This document shows positions 15,993 to 25,693 of a stretch of 64,000 nt of DNA, in pieces. The notes under the pieces are model-generated. The model was given only the letters and a program-made list of their open reading frames with translations, searched no databases and was not told where the DNA came from. The stretch spans positions 5,928,501 to 5,992,500 of the forward strand of contig NZ_LT629796.1 of assembly GCF_900106065.1 (NCBI RefSeq), given 5' to 3'. A program made the position numbers and the translations under genes. Position 1 is the stretch's first letter. Each line of letters starts with the position of its first letter. This DNA comes from Pseudomonas mandelii (GTDB lineage: Bacteria; Pseudomonadota; Gammaproteobacteria; Pseudomonadales; Pseudomonadaceae).

Positions 15993-17359
15993 GTCGCCGC
16001 AATCAATGGCTGCAGCGCCTGGGCGACGGCATGCGTCGTCACGCGCCCGTCATCCGTGCCGTGCAGTGGGTCGTTGTACTGTTTTACGCGTTGCTGTTGG
16101 TGATCCCGGCGGTGTTGTCGCTGCCGGACAGCCAGGCACGGCTGCTCGATAACCTGACTCTGTTCGCGCAGTTTTTGTTCTGGGGCATTTGGTGGCCGTT
16201 CGTGTTGCTGTCGATCGTACTGTTTGGACGAATCTGGTGTGGCGTTCTCTGTCCGGAAGGCTCACTCAGCGAATGGGCCAGCCATTACGGCAAAGGTTTG
16301 GGTGTACCGCGCTGGTTGCGCTGGGGCGGCTGGCCAACCCTGGCGTTCTGCCTGACAACCCTCTACGGCCAGTTGATCAGCGTCTATGACTACGCCCAGG
16401 CGGCGCTGTTGATTCTGGGCGGTTCGACCGTCGTCGCGGTCGTCGTCGGGTTGCTGTTCGCCCGAGGCAAGCGGGTCTGGTGCCGTTACCTGTGCCCGGT
16501 CAGTGGCGTCTTCGCCCTGCTCGCCCGACTGGCGCCCGTGCATTTTCAGGTCGACGAACAACGCTGGATGGAAAACCCCGCGCCACGGCTGCCGCCGCCC
16601 AACTGCGCGCCCTTGCTCGATATCCGTCGTATGCAAGGCGCCAGTGACTGCCATGCCTGCGGACGTTGCAGCGGACAACGCGGCGCGGTTCAGCTGATCG
16701 CGCGCTCCAGCAACCAAGAGATTCTTCATGCGACGGCGCAGACGCTTTCACCATGGGACGCGCGTCTATTGCTGTTCGGTGTGATCGGTCTGGCCATGGG
16801 CGCCTTTCAGTGGACGGTCAGCCCATGGTTCGTCGCCCTCAAACAAACCCTCGCCCAATGGCTGGTCGAGCACGACCAACTCTGGGCCCTTGAGGACAAC
16901 GCGCCCTGGTGGCTGCTGACCCATTACCCGCAGCTCAACGACAGCTTCAGCTGGCTCGACGGTTTCAGCATCGTCGCTTACTTGAGTTTGAGTTCGATGG
17001 TGTTGGGCACGGCGTTGATGATCCTTCTGCGCCTGACGGCTCGACTGGCGCAAGATCCTGCACTGTATTGGCCCCTGGCGCTGACACTCACGCCCTTGGG
17101 TGGTGCGGGATTGTTTCTAGGGCTGTCGGCCACAACGGTAAAATTGCTGCGCTATGAAGGTCTGCTGCTGGATTGGGTACAACCGGCCAGGGCTTGTCTG
17201 TTAATGGCTGCGATGGGCTGGAGCCTGTTGCTGGGTTGGAAACGGCTGGACCGCGAAGGCCTTTCCCAGGTTCGTTGCTGCGCTGGCAGCACTTGCCTGT
17301 TACTCGCCATCGGCTTGGTAGGGTTCGACTGGTGGTTGCAGTTCTGGGGCTGGTCCTGA
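15980..17359 (+). CDS. ftrD: Membrane 4Fe-4S polyferredoxin FtrD (NapH/NosR-like)
   Basis: A 459-residue inner-membrane protein with several helices. It has polyferredoxin motifs CGVLCPEGSL and CRYLCPVSGVF, and a ferredoxin-type cluster CHACGRCSG. It is proposed to pass electrons for the iron redox cycle of the Ftr system. It overlaps ftrC by 13 bases, and starting at ATG 15980 gives MPELSRRNQW. The second half is more hydrophobic, with no further cysteine clusters. Confidence 0.85.
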   Translation: MPELSRRNQWLQRLGDGMRRHAPVIRAVQWVVVLFYALLLVIPAVLSLPDSQARLLDNLTLFAQFLFWGIWWPFVLLSIVLFGRIWCGVLCPEGSLSEWASHYGKGLGVPRWLRWGGWPTLAFCLTTLYGQLISVYDYAQAALLILGGSTVVAVVVGLLFARGKRVWCRYLCPVSGVFALLARLAPVHFQVDEQRWMENPAPRLPPPNCAPLLDIRRMQGASDCHACGRCSGQRGAVQLIARSSNQEILHATAQTLSPWDARLLLFGVIGLAMGAFQWTVSPWFVALKQTLAQWLVEHDQLWALEDNAPWWLLTHYPQLNDSFSWLDGFSIVAYLSLSSMVLGTALMILLRLTARLAQDPALYWPLALTLTPLGGAGLFLGLSATTVKLLRYEGLLLDWVQPARACLLMAAMGWSLLLGWKRLDREGLSQVRCCAGSTCLLLAIGLVGFDWWLQFWGWS

Positions 17360-17392
17360 GCGCCCTCATCCACAACCACCAACCCGAATTAC

Positions 17393-19012
17393 CTAGACTT
17401 TAAAACGCGCCACCGTCTGGTGCAGCGCCCCGGCCATCTGCGCCAAATCGTGACCTGCGGTGTGAGTATGTTGGGCACCCAGCAAGACCTGCTCTGACAA
17501 GTTGCGAATCCCCATCAGATTGCGGTCCACCTCACGCGCCACCAATGCCTGCTCCTCCGTAGCGCTGGCAATCATCATGTTGCGCTCGTTGATCTGCGAG
17601 ATCGACCGGGTGATTTCATCCAATGCATCGCCCGACCGTTGCGCCACTTCCAGGGTGGCCCGCACCAGGTTGCTGCTGCTTTGCATGGCCGTCACCGCAT
17701 GCCCGGTATCGAGACGAATGTTGCCGATCATCTGCTCGATTTCCTGGGTGGACTCTTGAGTGCGATGCGCCAGGGCGCGCACTTCATCGGCGACCACGGC
17801 AAAACCGCGTCCGGCATCACCAGCACGAGCCGCTTCAATGGCCGCGTTCAGGGCCAGCAAATTGGTCTGCTCGGCGATGCTGCGAATCACGTCCAGCACC
17901 TTGCTGATGTCCTGCACCCTGCCAGCCAGTTGCTCGATGCGCTGTGAGGTGTCGGTGACCCCATCGGCCAGTGCGCCGATTGAAACCACGGTTTCCTGAA
18001 CCTGTTCACGCCCGCGTTGCGCGGTTTGCTCGGACTGCCGCGAGGCCTCGGAGGTGCTGACCGCATTGCGCGCCACTTCATCGACCGCCGCGGTCATCTG
18101 GTTCACGGCGGTGGCCGCCTGCTCGATCTCCAGCCCTTGCAATTGCAGGTTGCTGCTGGTCTGGCTGCTGACCGCACTCAGCTCTTCGGAGGAACTGGCC
18201 ACCTGGTCCACCGACATCGCGATGTGCCTGACCATGGCATTCAGACTTTGCTGCATCTGATGCATGTTCATCATCACGCTGCCGCCGGCACTTGAGTTCA
18301 CGGGTACCTGAATCGTCAGGTCGCCTTGAGCGATCTGACTTAAAAACCGTGCGGCATCATCCGGCTCGCCGCCCAATGGACGGGTCACACTGCGCGTGAC
18401 GATCACCGCCGCGGCGATGACCAGCGCCACACAGAACAAAAACAACCCGAGCATATTGCGCCGGGCATCGCTGTACAGCGCCTGCGCTGATTGTTCTCTG
18501 TCGGCGAATATTTTGCCTTGCAGCGCCATCAATTGATCCAGGCTGCCATAAACCTCGCGTTCGGCCGGCACGACCTTTTGTTTCAGCTGTGCCATGGCGT
18601 CATCGAAAGCCCCTTGCCGGATCAACACCTGCACTTGAGTGAACGCCGCCACGTAGGCTTCACGATTCTTCTTCAACGCGGCATAAGCGGTTTTGCCCTC
18701 TGGCAAATAGAACAATGGTTCAAGCGTATCGAGTGCCTGGGTAATCCGTTTCTTGGTAGCGTCGATTGACTGCTGCACCTGCTGATTATCTTTATCGATC
18801 AGTAGATCCCGGGTGTTCCTGGCGTTATCACGTACGCCGGTGGCGATGACCATGATCGGATCGATCTTCGGCCAGTCCTGCTTGACGATTACTACCGCCT
18901 GTTCCTTGAGCGTTGCCAGATCGTGCAACGCGTAAAACGCCATGCCCATCAGCGCCAACGGCGCGATGGCAAAGCCGATGACGATACGTTGTGCTGTCGT
19001 TAATTTGGCCAT
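17393..19012 (-). CDS. Methyl-accepting chemotaxis protein
   Basis: A 539-residue chemoreceptor. TM1 is at about 10-30 and TM2 about 188-208 (MLGLFLFCVALVIAAAVIV), with a periplasmic four-helix bundle (4HB_MCP type) between them. A HAMP region follows TM2 (RSVTRPLGGEPDDAARFLSQ). The cytoplasmic hairpin carries the strongly conserved signalling tip (SIAEQTNLLALNAAIEAARA, GDAGRGFAVVADEVRALA). No C-terminal CheR pentapeptide is present; it ends ARFKV. The ligand is unknown. It is convergent with ftrD and downstream of nrdG, with its own GGGAG ribosome site. Confidence 0.93.
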   Translation of the reverse strand: MAKLTTAQRIVIGFAIAPLALMGMAFYALHDLATLKEQAVVIVKQDWPKIDPIMVIATGVRDNARNTRDLLIDKDNQQVQQSIDATKKRITQALDTLEPLFYLPEGKTAYAALKKNREAYVAAFTQVQVLIRQGAFDDAMAQLKQKVVPAEREVYGSLDQLMALQGKIFADREQSAQALYSDARRNMLGLFLFCVALVIAAAVIVTRSVTRPLGGEPDDAARFLSQIAQGDLTIQVPVNSSAGGSVMMNMHQMQQSLNAMVRHIAMSVDQVASSSEELSAVSSQTSSNLQLQGLEIEQAATAVNQMTAAVDEVARNAVSTSEASRQSEQTAQRGREQVQETVVSIGALADGVTDTSQRIEQLAGRVQDISKVLDVIRSIAEQTNLLALNAAIEAARAGDAGRGFAVVADEVRALAHRTQESTQEIEQMIGNIRLDTGHAVTAMQSSSNLVRATLEVAQRSGDALDEITRSISQINERNMMIASATEEQALVAREVDRNLMGIRNLSEQVLLGAQHTHTAGHDLAQMAGALHQTVARFKV

Positions 19013-19105
19013 ATCAAATGCTCCCTGTTTGATACCTGCCGATTGGCAGCGCATTTGAAAACCTAATGATGGATGTCACCGTTAAACGTTGATTCGCAGC
19101 CACGG

Positions 19106-19801
19106 TTACCCCCGTAACACGAAAGCGGGAAACAGCTCGCGCATGGCTTCCCATAAGTCAGGTAGCAAGGCTTGTGCCGAAACACTCGGCAGCAACGGGT
19201 CGAACATCCGCTCGGTGCGAACCAGTTGCACGGCGAAACGCTTGACGCCGAGTTCGCTCAAGCGCTTGGCAAGGATCAGCAGACGCGCCGGTTCAAACAG
19301 ATGCCAGTGCACGGTGGTACGACATTCATAATCGACACCACTGGCCAGCAGATGCTCAAGACTGCGCCAATTGGCGGTACCGCTGCCTTCGACCCGGGTG
19401 ATCGCCTGGCAATCCTCCGGCAGCGCCTTCACATCGAAGCCAACCCAATCAGCGCCAGGCAATGCCTTGGCGAACGCAACCGGCTTGATACCGGCACTGT
19501 GCAAACCAATGCGAAACCCCATCGCCCGCACCTCCTCCATGGCGCCGAGCAAACCGTCCTGCAGGGTCGGCTCACCGCCACTGAACACCACCGCATCGAG
19601 CAGGTCCTGACGCCGTTGCAGAAACGCCAGCACCCGCCGCCAATCCACTTCGTCTGTGCCACGAGGCGGGATCAACTGCGGGTTATGGCAGTAACGACAA
19701 CGCCAGGCGCAACCCTGGCAAAACAGCACGCAGGCGAGCTGTCCCGGATAGTCGATAGTGGTCAGGGGCACCATGCCCCCGACCCGAAGCGTTCGACTCA
19801 T
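19106..19801 (-). CDS. nrdG: Anaerobic ribonucleotide reductase activating enzyme NrdG
   Basis: A 231-residue radical SAM protein that installs the glycyl radical on class III ribonucleotide reductase. The CxxxCxxC motif is C31-AWR-C35-RY-C38 in FCQGCAWRCRYCHNPQLIPP, followed by FSGGEPTLQ. Its ATG (19801) overlaps the TGA of the small glycyl-radical ORF by four bases, so the activase is translationally coupled to its target peptide. Confidence 0.93.
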   Translation of the reverse strand: MSRTLRVGGMVPLTTIDYPGQLACVLFCQGCAWRCRYCHNPQLIPPRGTDEVDWRRVLAFLQRRQDLLDAVVFSGGEPTLQDGLLGAMEEVRAMGFRIGLHSAGIKPVAFAKALPGADWVGFDVKALPEDCQAITRVEGSGTANWRSLEHLLASGVDYECRTTVHWHLFEPARLLILAKRLSELGVKRFAVQLVRTERMFDPLLPSVSAQALLPDLWEAMRELFPAFVLRG

Positions 19802-19965
19802 TGGCGCCCGGCCAGCGGCGCGCTTTCAGTAAAGTGCACCCGCTCACGGTGCTCCGACTGTTTACCCGGATTGAACGCCGACACAGGGCGGTGATAGCCC
19901 ATCACCCGGGTCCAGACTTCGCAGCGTTGACGTTGAGCCTGGGGCAGTGCTTGCGATGCAGTCAT
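19798..19965 (-). CDS. Separate glycyl-radical domain peptide of class III ribonucleotide reductase
   Basis: A 55-residue protein containing CEVWTRVMGYHRPVSAFNPG, the C-terminal glycyl-radical segment of class III NrdD (RVxGY; the radical would be on Gly23). The preceding nrdD frame stops before this segment. The peptide is in the same frame as nrdD, separated by one TGA and ten sense codons. It has its own strong Shine-Dalgarno AAGGAG (19973-19978) seven bases before the ATG, and overlaps nrdG by four bases. These signals argue for a genuine split gene rather than a sequencing error. How it docks on NrdD is unknown. Confidence 0.8.
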   Translation of the reverse strand: MTASQALPQAQRQRCEVWTRVMGYHRPVSAFNPGKQSEHRERVHFTESAPLAGRQ

Positions 19966-19995
19966 GGTGAAGCTCCTTGCGGTTGAGTGGATCGA

Positions 19996-22011
19996 TCAAT
20001 GAACGGTGCCGAGCTTCTGTTCTTGCAGCAGCAAGACCTCGTCGCATTTGGGGCAGAACTCATGCTCGCCATCGAGGTAGCCGTGCACCGGGCAGATGGA
20101 GAACGTCGGGGTCACGGTCAGGTACGGCAGGCGGAAGCGGCCAAGCGCTTTGCGCACCAGTTGCTTGCACGCCTCGGTCGAGGAAATCCGCTCGGCCATG
20201 TACAGATGCAAGACGGTGCCGCCGGTGTATTTGCATTGCAGTTCGTCTTGAAGCTCCAGGGCCTCGAAGGGGTCTTCGGTGTAGCCCACGGGCAGTTGGG
20301 AAGAGTTGGTGTAATACGGCGCTTGCACGCTGCCAGCCTGGAGAATGCCGGGGTAACGCTTGAGGTCTTCCTTGGCGAAGCGGTAAGTCGTGCCCTCGGC
20401 CGGCGTCGCTTCCAGGTTGTACATGTGGCCGGTTTCCTCTTGGAAACGCAGCAACGTGGCGCGCACATGATCGAGCATGTTCAGGGCAAACTGCCGGCCA
20501 TGCTCGGTGTGCATGCCCTCCTCGTCGCCGGTGAAATTGCGCAGCATTTCATGCATGCCGTTGAGGCCGATGGTCGAGAAATGGTTGCGCAGGGTTCCGA
20601 GGTAGCGCTTGGTGTACGGGTACAAACCGGCATCCATGTGGTGCTGAATCACCTTGCGCTTGACCTCCAGGCTTTCCATCGCCAGTTCCATCAGTGTGTC
20701 CAGGCGCTGCAATAATCCACTGGTATCACCCTTGAACACATACCCCAGCCGTGCGCAGTTGATGGTGACAACGCCAAGCGATCCGGTCTGTTCCGCTGAG
20801 CCGAACAAGCCGCCGCCACGCTTGAGCAACTCGCGCACATCGAGCTGCAAACGGCAGCACATTGAACGCACCTGATTGGGTTGCAGATCAGAATTGAGGA
20901 AGTTCTGGAAATACGGCAGGCCGTACCGCGCGGTCATCTCGAACAGACGATCGGCGTTTTCACTGTCCCACGGAAAGTCATGGGTGATGTTGTAGGTCGG
21001 GATCGGAAAGGTGAATACCCGCCCTTTCGCGTCGCCGGCCTGCATCACTTCGATGTAAGCGCGGTTGAGCAGCTCCATTTCGGCTTGCAGGTCACCATAG
21101 GCAAACGGCATTTCTTCACCGCCGATGACGGGTATTTGCTCACGCAAATCCTGGGGGCACACCCAGTCGAAGGTCAGGTTGGTAAATGGCGTCTGCGTGC
21201 CCCAGCGTGACGGTACGTTGAGGTTGTAGATGAACTCCTGGATCGCCTGGCGTACTTCCTGAAAACTCAGTTGATCCTTGCGCACGTAGGGCGCCAGATA
21301 GGTGTCGAACGAGCTGAACGCCTGGGCACCGGCCCATTCGTTTTGCAGGGTGCCGAGAAAATTCACCATCTGCCCCAAGGCACTGCTCAAGTGCTTTGGC
21401 GGACCGGCTTCAACACGCCCCGGCACACCGTTGAGCCCTTCGTGCAACAGGGTGCGCAGCGACCAGCCGGCGCAGTAACCGGCGAGCATGTCGAGGTCGT
21501 GCACATGCAAATCCGCCTCGCGGTGGGCCTGGCCTATGGCCTCGCTGTACACCTCGTCCAGCCAGTAGTTGGCAGTGACCTTGCCCGACACGTTCAACAC
21601 CAGTCCGCCCAGTGAATACCCCTGATTGGCGTTGGCCTGGACCCGCCAGTCTTCACGGTCCAGGTATTCGTTCATCGAAGTCGCCACCTCGACCATGGTC
21701 CGGCGGTCGCGGCGCAAGCGCCCGTGCTGTTCGCGGTAGACGATGTAGGCACGCATGGCGAGGAAATATCCGGCGTCCATCAACACCCGTTCAACACGGT
21801 CCTGGATTTGCTCGACATGGAGTCTTGGCAAACCTTCGAGCCTGGCCAATACCGCGTTAAGCAAGCCTTCAACCTCAACCTCGGCGTACTCCCCCGTCGC
21901 CTTGCCGGCGGCGATCAATGCCTGACGGATTTTGTCGGCATCGAAGGCGACCTGACTGCCATCGCGTTTGTGCAAGCGGTTACATCCTACTGCGATCAGC
22001 GTGCTTTGCAT
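19996..22011 (-). CDS. nrdD: Anaerobic ribonucleoside-triphosphate reductase NrdD, lacking the glycyl-radical C terminus
   Basis: Makes deoxynucleotides without oxygen. It has 671 residues from ATG 22011 (GGAGG nine bases before). An N-terminal ATP-cone (about 8-95; LHKRDGSQVAFDADKIRQAL) carries allosteric control. The catalytic barrel includes MCCRLQLDVRELLKRGGG, GLNGMHEMLRNFTGDEEG and TPTFSICPVHGYLDGEHEF. A zinc-type CPKCD lies close to the end, and the protein stops at QKLGTVH. The RVxGY glycyl-radical loop normally found just after is encoded by the next small ORF. An ANR/FNR box precedes it. Confidence 0.92.
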   Translation of the reverse strand: MQSTLIAVGCNRLHKRDGSQVAFDADKIRQALIAAGKATGEYAEVEVEGLLNAVLARLEGLPRLHVEQIQDRVERVLMDAGYFLAMRAYIVYREQHGRLRRDRRTMVEVATSMNEYLDREDWRVQANANQGYSLGGLVLNVSGKVTANYWLDEVYSEAIGQAHREADLHVHDLDMLAGYCAGWSLRTLLHEGLNGVPGRVEAGPPKHLSSALGQMVNFLGTLQNEWAGAQAFSSFDTYLAPYVRKDQLSFQEVRQAIQEFIYNLNVPSRWGTQTPFTNLTFDWVCPQDLREQIPVIGGEEMPFAYGDLQAEMELLNRAYIEVMQAGDAKGRVFTFPIPTYNITHDFPWDSENADRLFEMTARYGLPYFQNFLNSDLQPNQVRSMCCRLQLDVRELLKRGGGLFGSAEQTGSLGVVTINCARLGYVFKGDTSGLLQRLDTLMELAMESLEVKRKVIQHHMDAGLYPYTKRYLGTLRNHFSTIGLNGMHEMLRNFTGDEEGMHTEHGRQFALNMLDHVRATLLRFQEETGHMYNLEATPAEGTTYRFAKEDLKRYPGILQAGSVQAPYYTNSSQLPVGYTEDPFEALELQDELQCKYTGGTVLHLYMAERISSTEACKQLVRKALGRFRLPYLTVTPTFSICPVHGYLDGEHEFCPKCDEVLLLQEQKLGTVH

Positions 22012-22097
22012 TTGGCCTCCAAACACTACATATAGATTTAAAAAAATATAAAACCACAATATGCAGTGAAGGCTACGGAAAAAGTGCTGATCTGCAA

Positions 22098-22111
22098 TTG
22101 ATCGACATCAA
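22098..22111. promoter_or_regulatory. ANR/FNR box upstream of nrdD
   Basis: TTGATCGACATCAA is a perfect match to the TTGAT-N4-ATCAA consensus, centred 93 bases before the nrdD ATG. This fits oxygen-limitation induction of the anaerobic reductase. Confidence 0.85.
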
Positions 22112-22158
22112 GATTCCCCGGCGAAAGAACGTCCGATAACGGCAGAAGAAAATCTAAT

Positions 22159-22248
22159 GTGGGAGCGAGCCTGCTCGCGATGACTGCAGCACGCTCAACA
22201 TTGATGTCGATTGTTCTACCGCTATCGCGAGCAGGCTCGCTCCCACAG
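22159..22248. repeat. Paired REP palindromes
   Basis: GTGGGAGCGAGCCTGCTCGC (from 22159) and its inverted partner GCGAGCAGGCTCGCTCCCAC (ending near 22247) face each other across about 40 bases. This is the common Pseudomonas REP doublet, between nrdD and moaA. Confidence 0.9.
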
Positions 22249-22274
22249 TGATTTGCTGTGTTTTACAGATCAGC

Positions 22275-23267
22275 TCAACCGCCACTCATGTTCATGAACC
22301 GTACAATCTGCACCTCCCCTTCGGGGCTGAAATCGTGGCGCAACGGTTTGCCGCGCAAGGCCTTCTGCACGGCATTGATCACGGGCTGATCATCCAGCGG
22401 ATAACGCCGCAGCAATCCTCTTAAATCCAGGGCATCGTCCTGCCCCAAACACAGCAACAGCTTCCCTTCAACGGTCATCCGTACCCGGTTGCAGCTGCCG
22501 CAGAAGTTGTGGCTGTTGGGTGAAATGAAGCCGATCCGGGTCTCGGGATGGCGTTCCAGACGCACATAGCGTGCCGGTCCGCCGCTGTTCTCGGTGCTGT
22601 CGAGTAACCGATGCTGGCTGGCGATCAGCGCCCGAACCTCGTCGCTGGAACAAAACGATTCACCCCGGGAACGCCCGACATCGCCCAAGGGCATTTCCTC
22701 GATGAAACTGATATCGATGCGCTGGTCGATGGCGTACTGCACCAACGCCGGGACCTCATCAAAGTTGCGGCCCTTCATCACCACGCAGTTGAGTTTGATT
22801 CGCTCGAACCCCGCGTCCCGTGCTGCCTCGATGCCGTTGAGCACTTGGTCGAGATCGCCAATGCGGGTGATCGCGCGAAACTTCTGCCCGTCCAGGCTAT
22901 CGAGGCTGATGTTCATCCGCTTCACCCCAGCATCGACCAACGGCCGGGCCAGACGGCCCAGCTGCGAGCCGTTGCTGGTCATCACCAATTCGCGCAAACC
23001 GGGCAACGCGGCGATGTTGCGACAAAGTCCGACAATGCTCGGACGAATCAGCGGCTCGCCGCCGGTCAGGCGAATCTTGCGTACACCCAGGCCAACGAAC
23101 AGCGTTGCCAAACGCTGCAACTCTTCAAGGGTGAGCACCTGCTGACGCGGCAGGAAGGTCATGTTTTTCGCCATGCAATACACACAGCGAAAATCACAGC
23201 GGTCCGTCACCGACATCCGCAGATAATCAATCTGCCGTCCAAAGCCATCCTGCATTACAGCGTTCAT
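22275..23267 (-). CDS. moaA: GTP 3',8-cyclase MoaA (molybdenum cofactor)
   Basis: First step of molybdenum cofactor synthesis, needed by nitrate reductase. It has 330 residues. The radical SAM motif is C24-DFR-C28-VY-C31; a second [4Fe-4S] motif [20 protein letters not shown] lies near residue 260. The protein ends MSGG, the conserved Gly-Gly tail. The start at 23267 has GGGAG before it. It follows the parvulin gene by 25 bases and closes the nar operon, as in P. aeruginosa (moaA1). Confidence 0.95.
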   Translation of the reverse strand: MNAVMQDGFGRQIDYLRMSVTDRCDFRCVYCMAKNMTFLPRQQVLTLEELQRLATLFVGLGVRKIRLTGGEPLIRPSIVGLCRNIAALPGLRELVMTSNGSQLGRLARPLVDAGVKRMNISLDSLDGQKFRAITRIGDLDQVLNGIEAARDAGFERIKLNCVVMKGRNFDEVPALVQYAIDQRIDISFIEEMPLGDVGRSRGESFCSSDEVRALIASQHRLLDSTENSGGPARYVRLERHPETRIGFISPNSHNFCGSCNRVRMTVEGKLLLCLGQDDALDLRGLLRRYPLDDQPVINAVQKALRGKPLRHDFSPEGEVQIVRFMNMSGG

Positions 23268-23292
23268 CACATCTCCCGGTTTGCCTCGATGC

Positions 23293-24252
23293 TCACTGCA
23301 CCAGCGGTGAGTCGGCGCCCTGCAAATGGATACCGCGAATATCCGCCGCACCGATCAGGGTTTGCAGGTATTGCACCAGGGCTTTTTGCCAGACGCCTTG
23401 CTGCAACTGCGTGCGGATCGCCGTCGACACCACTTCATAGGGCAACGGCATGCCTTCGATTCGCTGATCGACACTGACCACATGCCAGCCGTAGCGACTT
23501 TCCAGCGGTTTGCTGGCCAGGCCCGGTGCCAGAGTGAACAACTGACGTTCCAGTTCAGGCACGGTCTGGCCCTTGCTGATCTGCCCCAAAGAACCACCCT
23601 GAGCCTTCGACGGGCAGGCCGAATATTTCAACGCCAGTTCGGCGAAAGTGCCGGGGAATTCATCCAGACGTTGCAGCAGGACTTCCGCCTGAACATGCGC
23701 AAGGCTGCGCGCCTCGACATCGTCCGGCGCACATTCGAGCAGGATGTGCCGTACCGCCAGCAATGGTGCGCTGTGAAAGCGCCCGCGATTGTTTTCGTAG
23801 TAACGAAGACTGGTTTCCTCGTCGCACTGCGGCACATGCACCTCGCGTTCAAGCAACAAACGCGTGGCCGCTTCTTCTTCGTTCTCGCCAGCACCGATCT
23901 CCATCGATACGCCGAGTTCGGCAATGCGTTGCTGCAACAACTCGCGGATCACCAGTGCCCTGGCGGCCAGGTACACCGCTTCTTCACGGCTTTCGGCCGG
24001 GTGATATTGCAGCTCCAGCGCCATCGCTTCCGGCGTGATCGACACCTCGTTGACGCTGATGATCGGCCACTCCTGTTCACTGCTGGCGATCAACTGCGCC
24101 GGGGCGTCATCGGCCCCTGCGGGCTCAACCGGCAGCGCTTCGAACTGCGCCTCTGCGACCGGCGCCATGTCGAGAATGGCCTCCGCTTTTTTTGAAGAAC
24201 CACAGCCACCGCTGCCCCCATTACCGCCACCACATCCGCATCCACCTGACAT
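23293..24252 (-). CDS. PpiC-type peptidyl-prolyl isomerase of the nar operon
   Basis: A 319-residue parvulin. It opens with a Gly/Cys-rich tail ([20 protein letters not shown]) that could bind metal. A NifM/SurA-like helical region follows, then the parvulin domain at about 165-275 ([47 protein letters not shown]). It has no signal peptide, so it is cytoplasmic and presumably helps fold nitrate reductase. It corresponds to the nar-operon isomerase gene (PA3871 type) of P. aeruginosa. Confidence 0.88.
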   Translation of the reverse strand: MSGGCGCGGGNGGSGGCGSSKKAEAILDMAPVAEAQFEALPVEPAGADDAPAQLIASSEQEWPIISVNEVSITPEAMALELQYHPAESREEAVYLAARALVIRELLQQRIAELGVSMEIGAGENEEEAATRLLLEREVHVPQCDEETSLRYYENNRGRFHSAPLLAVRHILLECAPDDVEARSLAHVQAEVLLQRLDEFPGTFAELALKYSACPSKAQGGSLGQISKGQTVPELERQLFTLAPGLASKPLESRYGWHVVSVDQRIEGMPLPYEVVSTAIRTQLQQGVWQKALVQYLQTLIGAADIRGIHLQGADSPLVQ

Positions 24253-24262
24253 GATTGTCTCC

Positions 24263-24943
24263 TCAGTACTTCTGACGAACGATTTGATAACGACGCCCCA
24301 GGTACCAGATCGGTGCGCTGATCATGTGTACGAGACGGGTGAAGGGGAACAGCACAAACAGAGTCAAACCGAGAAACACATGCAGCTTGTAGATCAGCCC
24401 GACCGGCGCGATGGCCGCCGCTGCTTCCACCGGACGCAACAACACGGTGTTCTGTGCCCAATCGGCGAGCATCACCATCACCGAGCCGTCCATGTGCGCG
24501 GTGGACGCAACGATCGTCAGCAGCCCCAGCAGCAACTGCGCCAGCAACACCAGCAGAACCAGAATGTCCGAGGGGCTGGACGTGGCGCGGACCCGTGGAT
24601 CGGTCAGCCGCCGATTGACCAGCATCAGCAAGCCAATCAGGCACAACAGACCAAAGAAGCCACCGGACACCATCGCCAGCAACTGCTTGTTCTCAGTGCT
24701 GATCACGTGGTGATACACCGACGCCGGGGTCAGCAGGCCGACAAAGTGCCCGGCCAGTACGAACAACACTCCGATGTGGAAGAAGTTGCTCGCCACGCGC
24801 ATGCCGCGCTGATTGAGCATCTGGCTCGAGCCGGCCTTCCAGGTGTACTGCGACAGATCGAAACGCGCCCAGCTGCCAATCAGGCAAATCGCCAGGGCGA
24901 CGTAGGGATAGACCCCGAACAACAACAGGTTCCATTTAGACAT
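24263..24943 (-). CDS. narI: Respiratory nitrate reductase gamma subunit (cytochrome b)
   Basis: Membrane anchor that oxidises quinol and passes electrons through two b hemes to NarH. It has 226 residues and five hydrophobic helices. Candidate heme histidines lie in NFFHIGVLFVLAGHFVG and KLHVFLGLTLFVLFPFTRLVH. Its start overlaps the narJ end by 8 bases. Confidence 0.95.
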   Translation of the reverse strand: MSKWNLLLFGVYPYVALAICLIGSWARFDLSQYTWKAGSSQMLNQRGMRVASNFFHIGVLFVLAGHFVGLLTPASVYHHVISTENKQLLAMVSGGFFGLLCLIGLLMLVNRRLTDPRVRATSSPSDILVLLVLLAQLLLGLLTIVASTAHMDGSVMVMLADWAQNTVLLRPVEAAAAIAPVGLIYKLHVFLGLTLFVLFPFTRLVHMISAPIWYLGRRYQIVRQKY

Positions 24944-25691
24944 TGCCTACCTCCTTGGCCGGCACGACGGCCAACCCTTCATGCTGAAAATCCACCCAGT
25001 GCAACGGCACCGCGCTTTCTTCCCGGGCCTTGCCCGGTGCGCTTGGCAGTCCACTGCAACGGTCCTGCTGTTCGGCCTGGAGAAAGTCCACGGCCTCCTC
25101 TTCCCAAATCTTGTCGAGGGCTTCCAGGGAGTCGTCGCGCGGCTCCGCCGCCACCTGCGCCCGCAGGTCGGCCACCGCTTGATGCGGCTCGGCCCCGGCA
25201 ATTTGCAGCAGCGCCCGGAAGCAGCTGGCATAGGCACTTTCACGCGCTTCCAGACGCGCCGCGAGCAAGGCCAGCAAGTGCGACACATCCGCCAGGCCCT
25301 CCCGGGCCTCGATGTCTTCGCGGGTGGACAGGAACTCCAGGTACAGCGGGATGTAATCGGGCAGCTCTTTGACACCGATGGCAAAACCGGCTTCTTCGTA
25401 TTGCGCCATCATGTCGACCATCGCCTGGCCACGATCACGGGATTCGCCATGCACGTGCTCGAACAAGAGCAGCGACAGCGAGCGACCTCGACCGAACAGC
25501 GCACCGTAGTGCTCCTGCCCATCCATCAGGTCATTGGCGCAGATCAACTCCAACAATTCGAACAACGCGCCGCGTTGCTTGGGGCTGATTTCCCGAGACT
25601 GGATGATCGCTTGCTCGAGTTCGTCGCGACCGCCAATCAGTGTCTCGGTCGGGTAATCGAGCAGCAGCGAAATCACTTTGAGAATTTGCAT
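24936..25691 (-). CDS. narJ: Nitrate reductase assembly chaperone NarJ
   Basis: A 251-residue TorD/NarJ-family chaperone needed for molybdenum cofactor insertion into NarG. Family signals are SLLLDYPTE, FEHVHGESRDRGQAMVDM and ELPDYIPLYLEFLS. ATG 25691 is preferred because GGAGGA lies seven bases upstream; ATG 25697 would be too close to it. It begins two bases after the narH stop. Confidence 0.93.
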   Translation of the reverse strand: MQILKVISLLLDYPTETLIGGRDELEQAIIQSREISPKQRGALFELLELICANDLMDGQEHYGALFGRGRSLSLLLFEHVHGESRDRGQAMVDMMAQYEEAGFAIGVKELPDYIPLYLEFLSTREDIEAREGLADVSHLLALLAARLEARESAYASCFRALLQIAGAEPHQAVADLRAQVAAEPRDDSLEALDKIWEEEAVDFLQAEQQDRCSGLPSAPGKAREESAVPLHWVDFQHEGLAVVPAKEVGNV

Positions 25692-25693
25692 GC

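Noticed and set aside
19996..19998. In-frame TGA of nrdD read as selenocysteine
   Set aside because: No plausible SECIS hairpin directly follows, the site is not a catalytic Cys position, and a new Shine-Dalgarno and ATG follow. A split gene is simpler.
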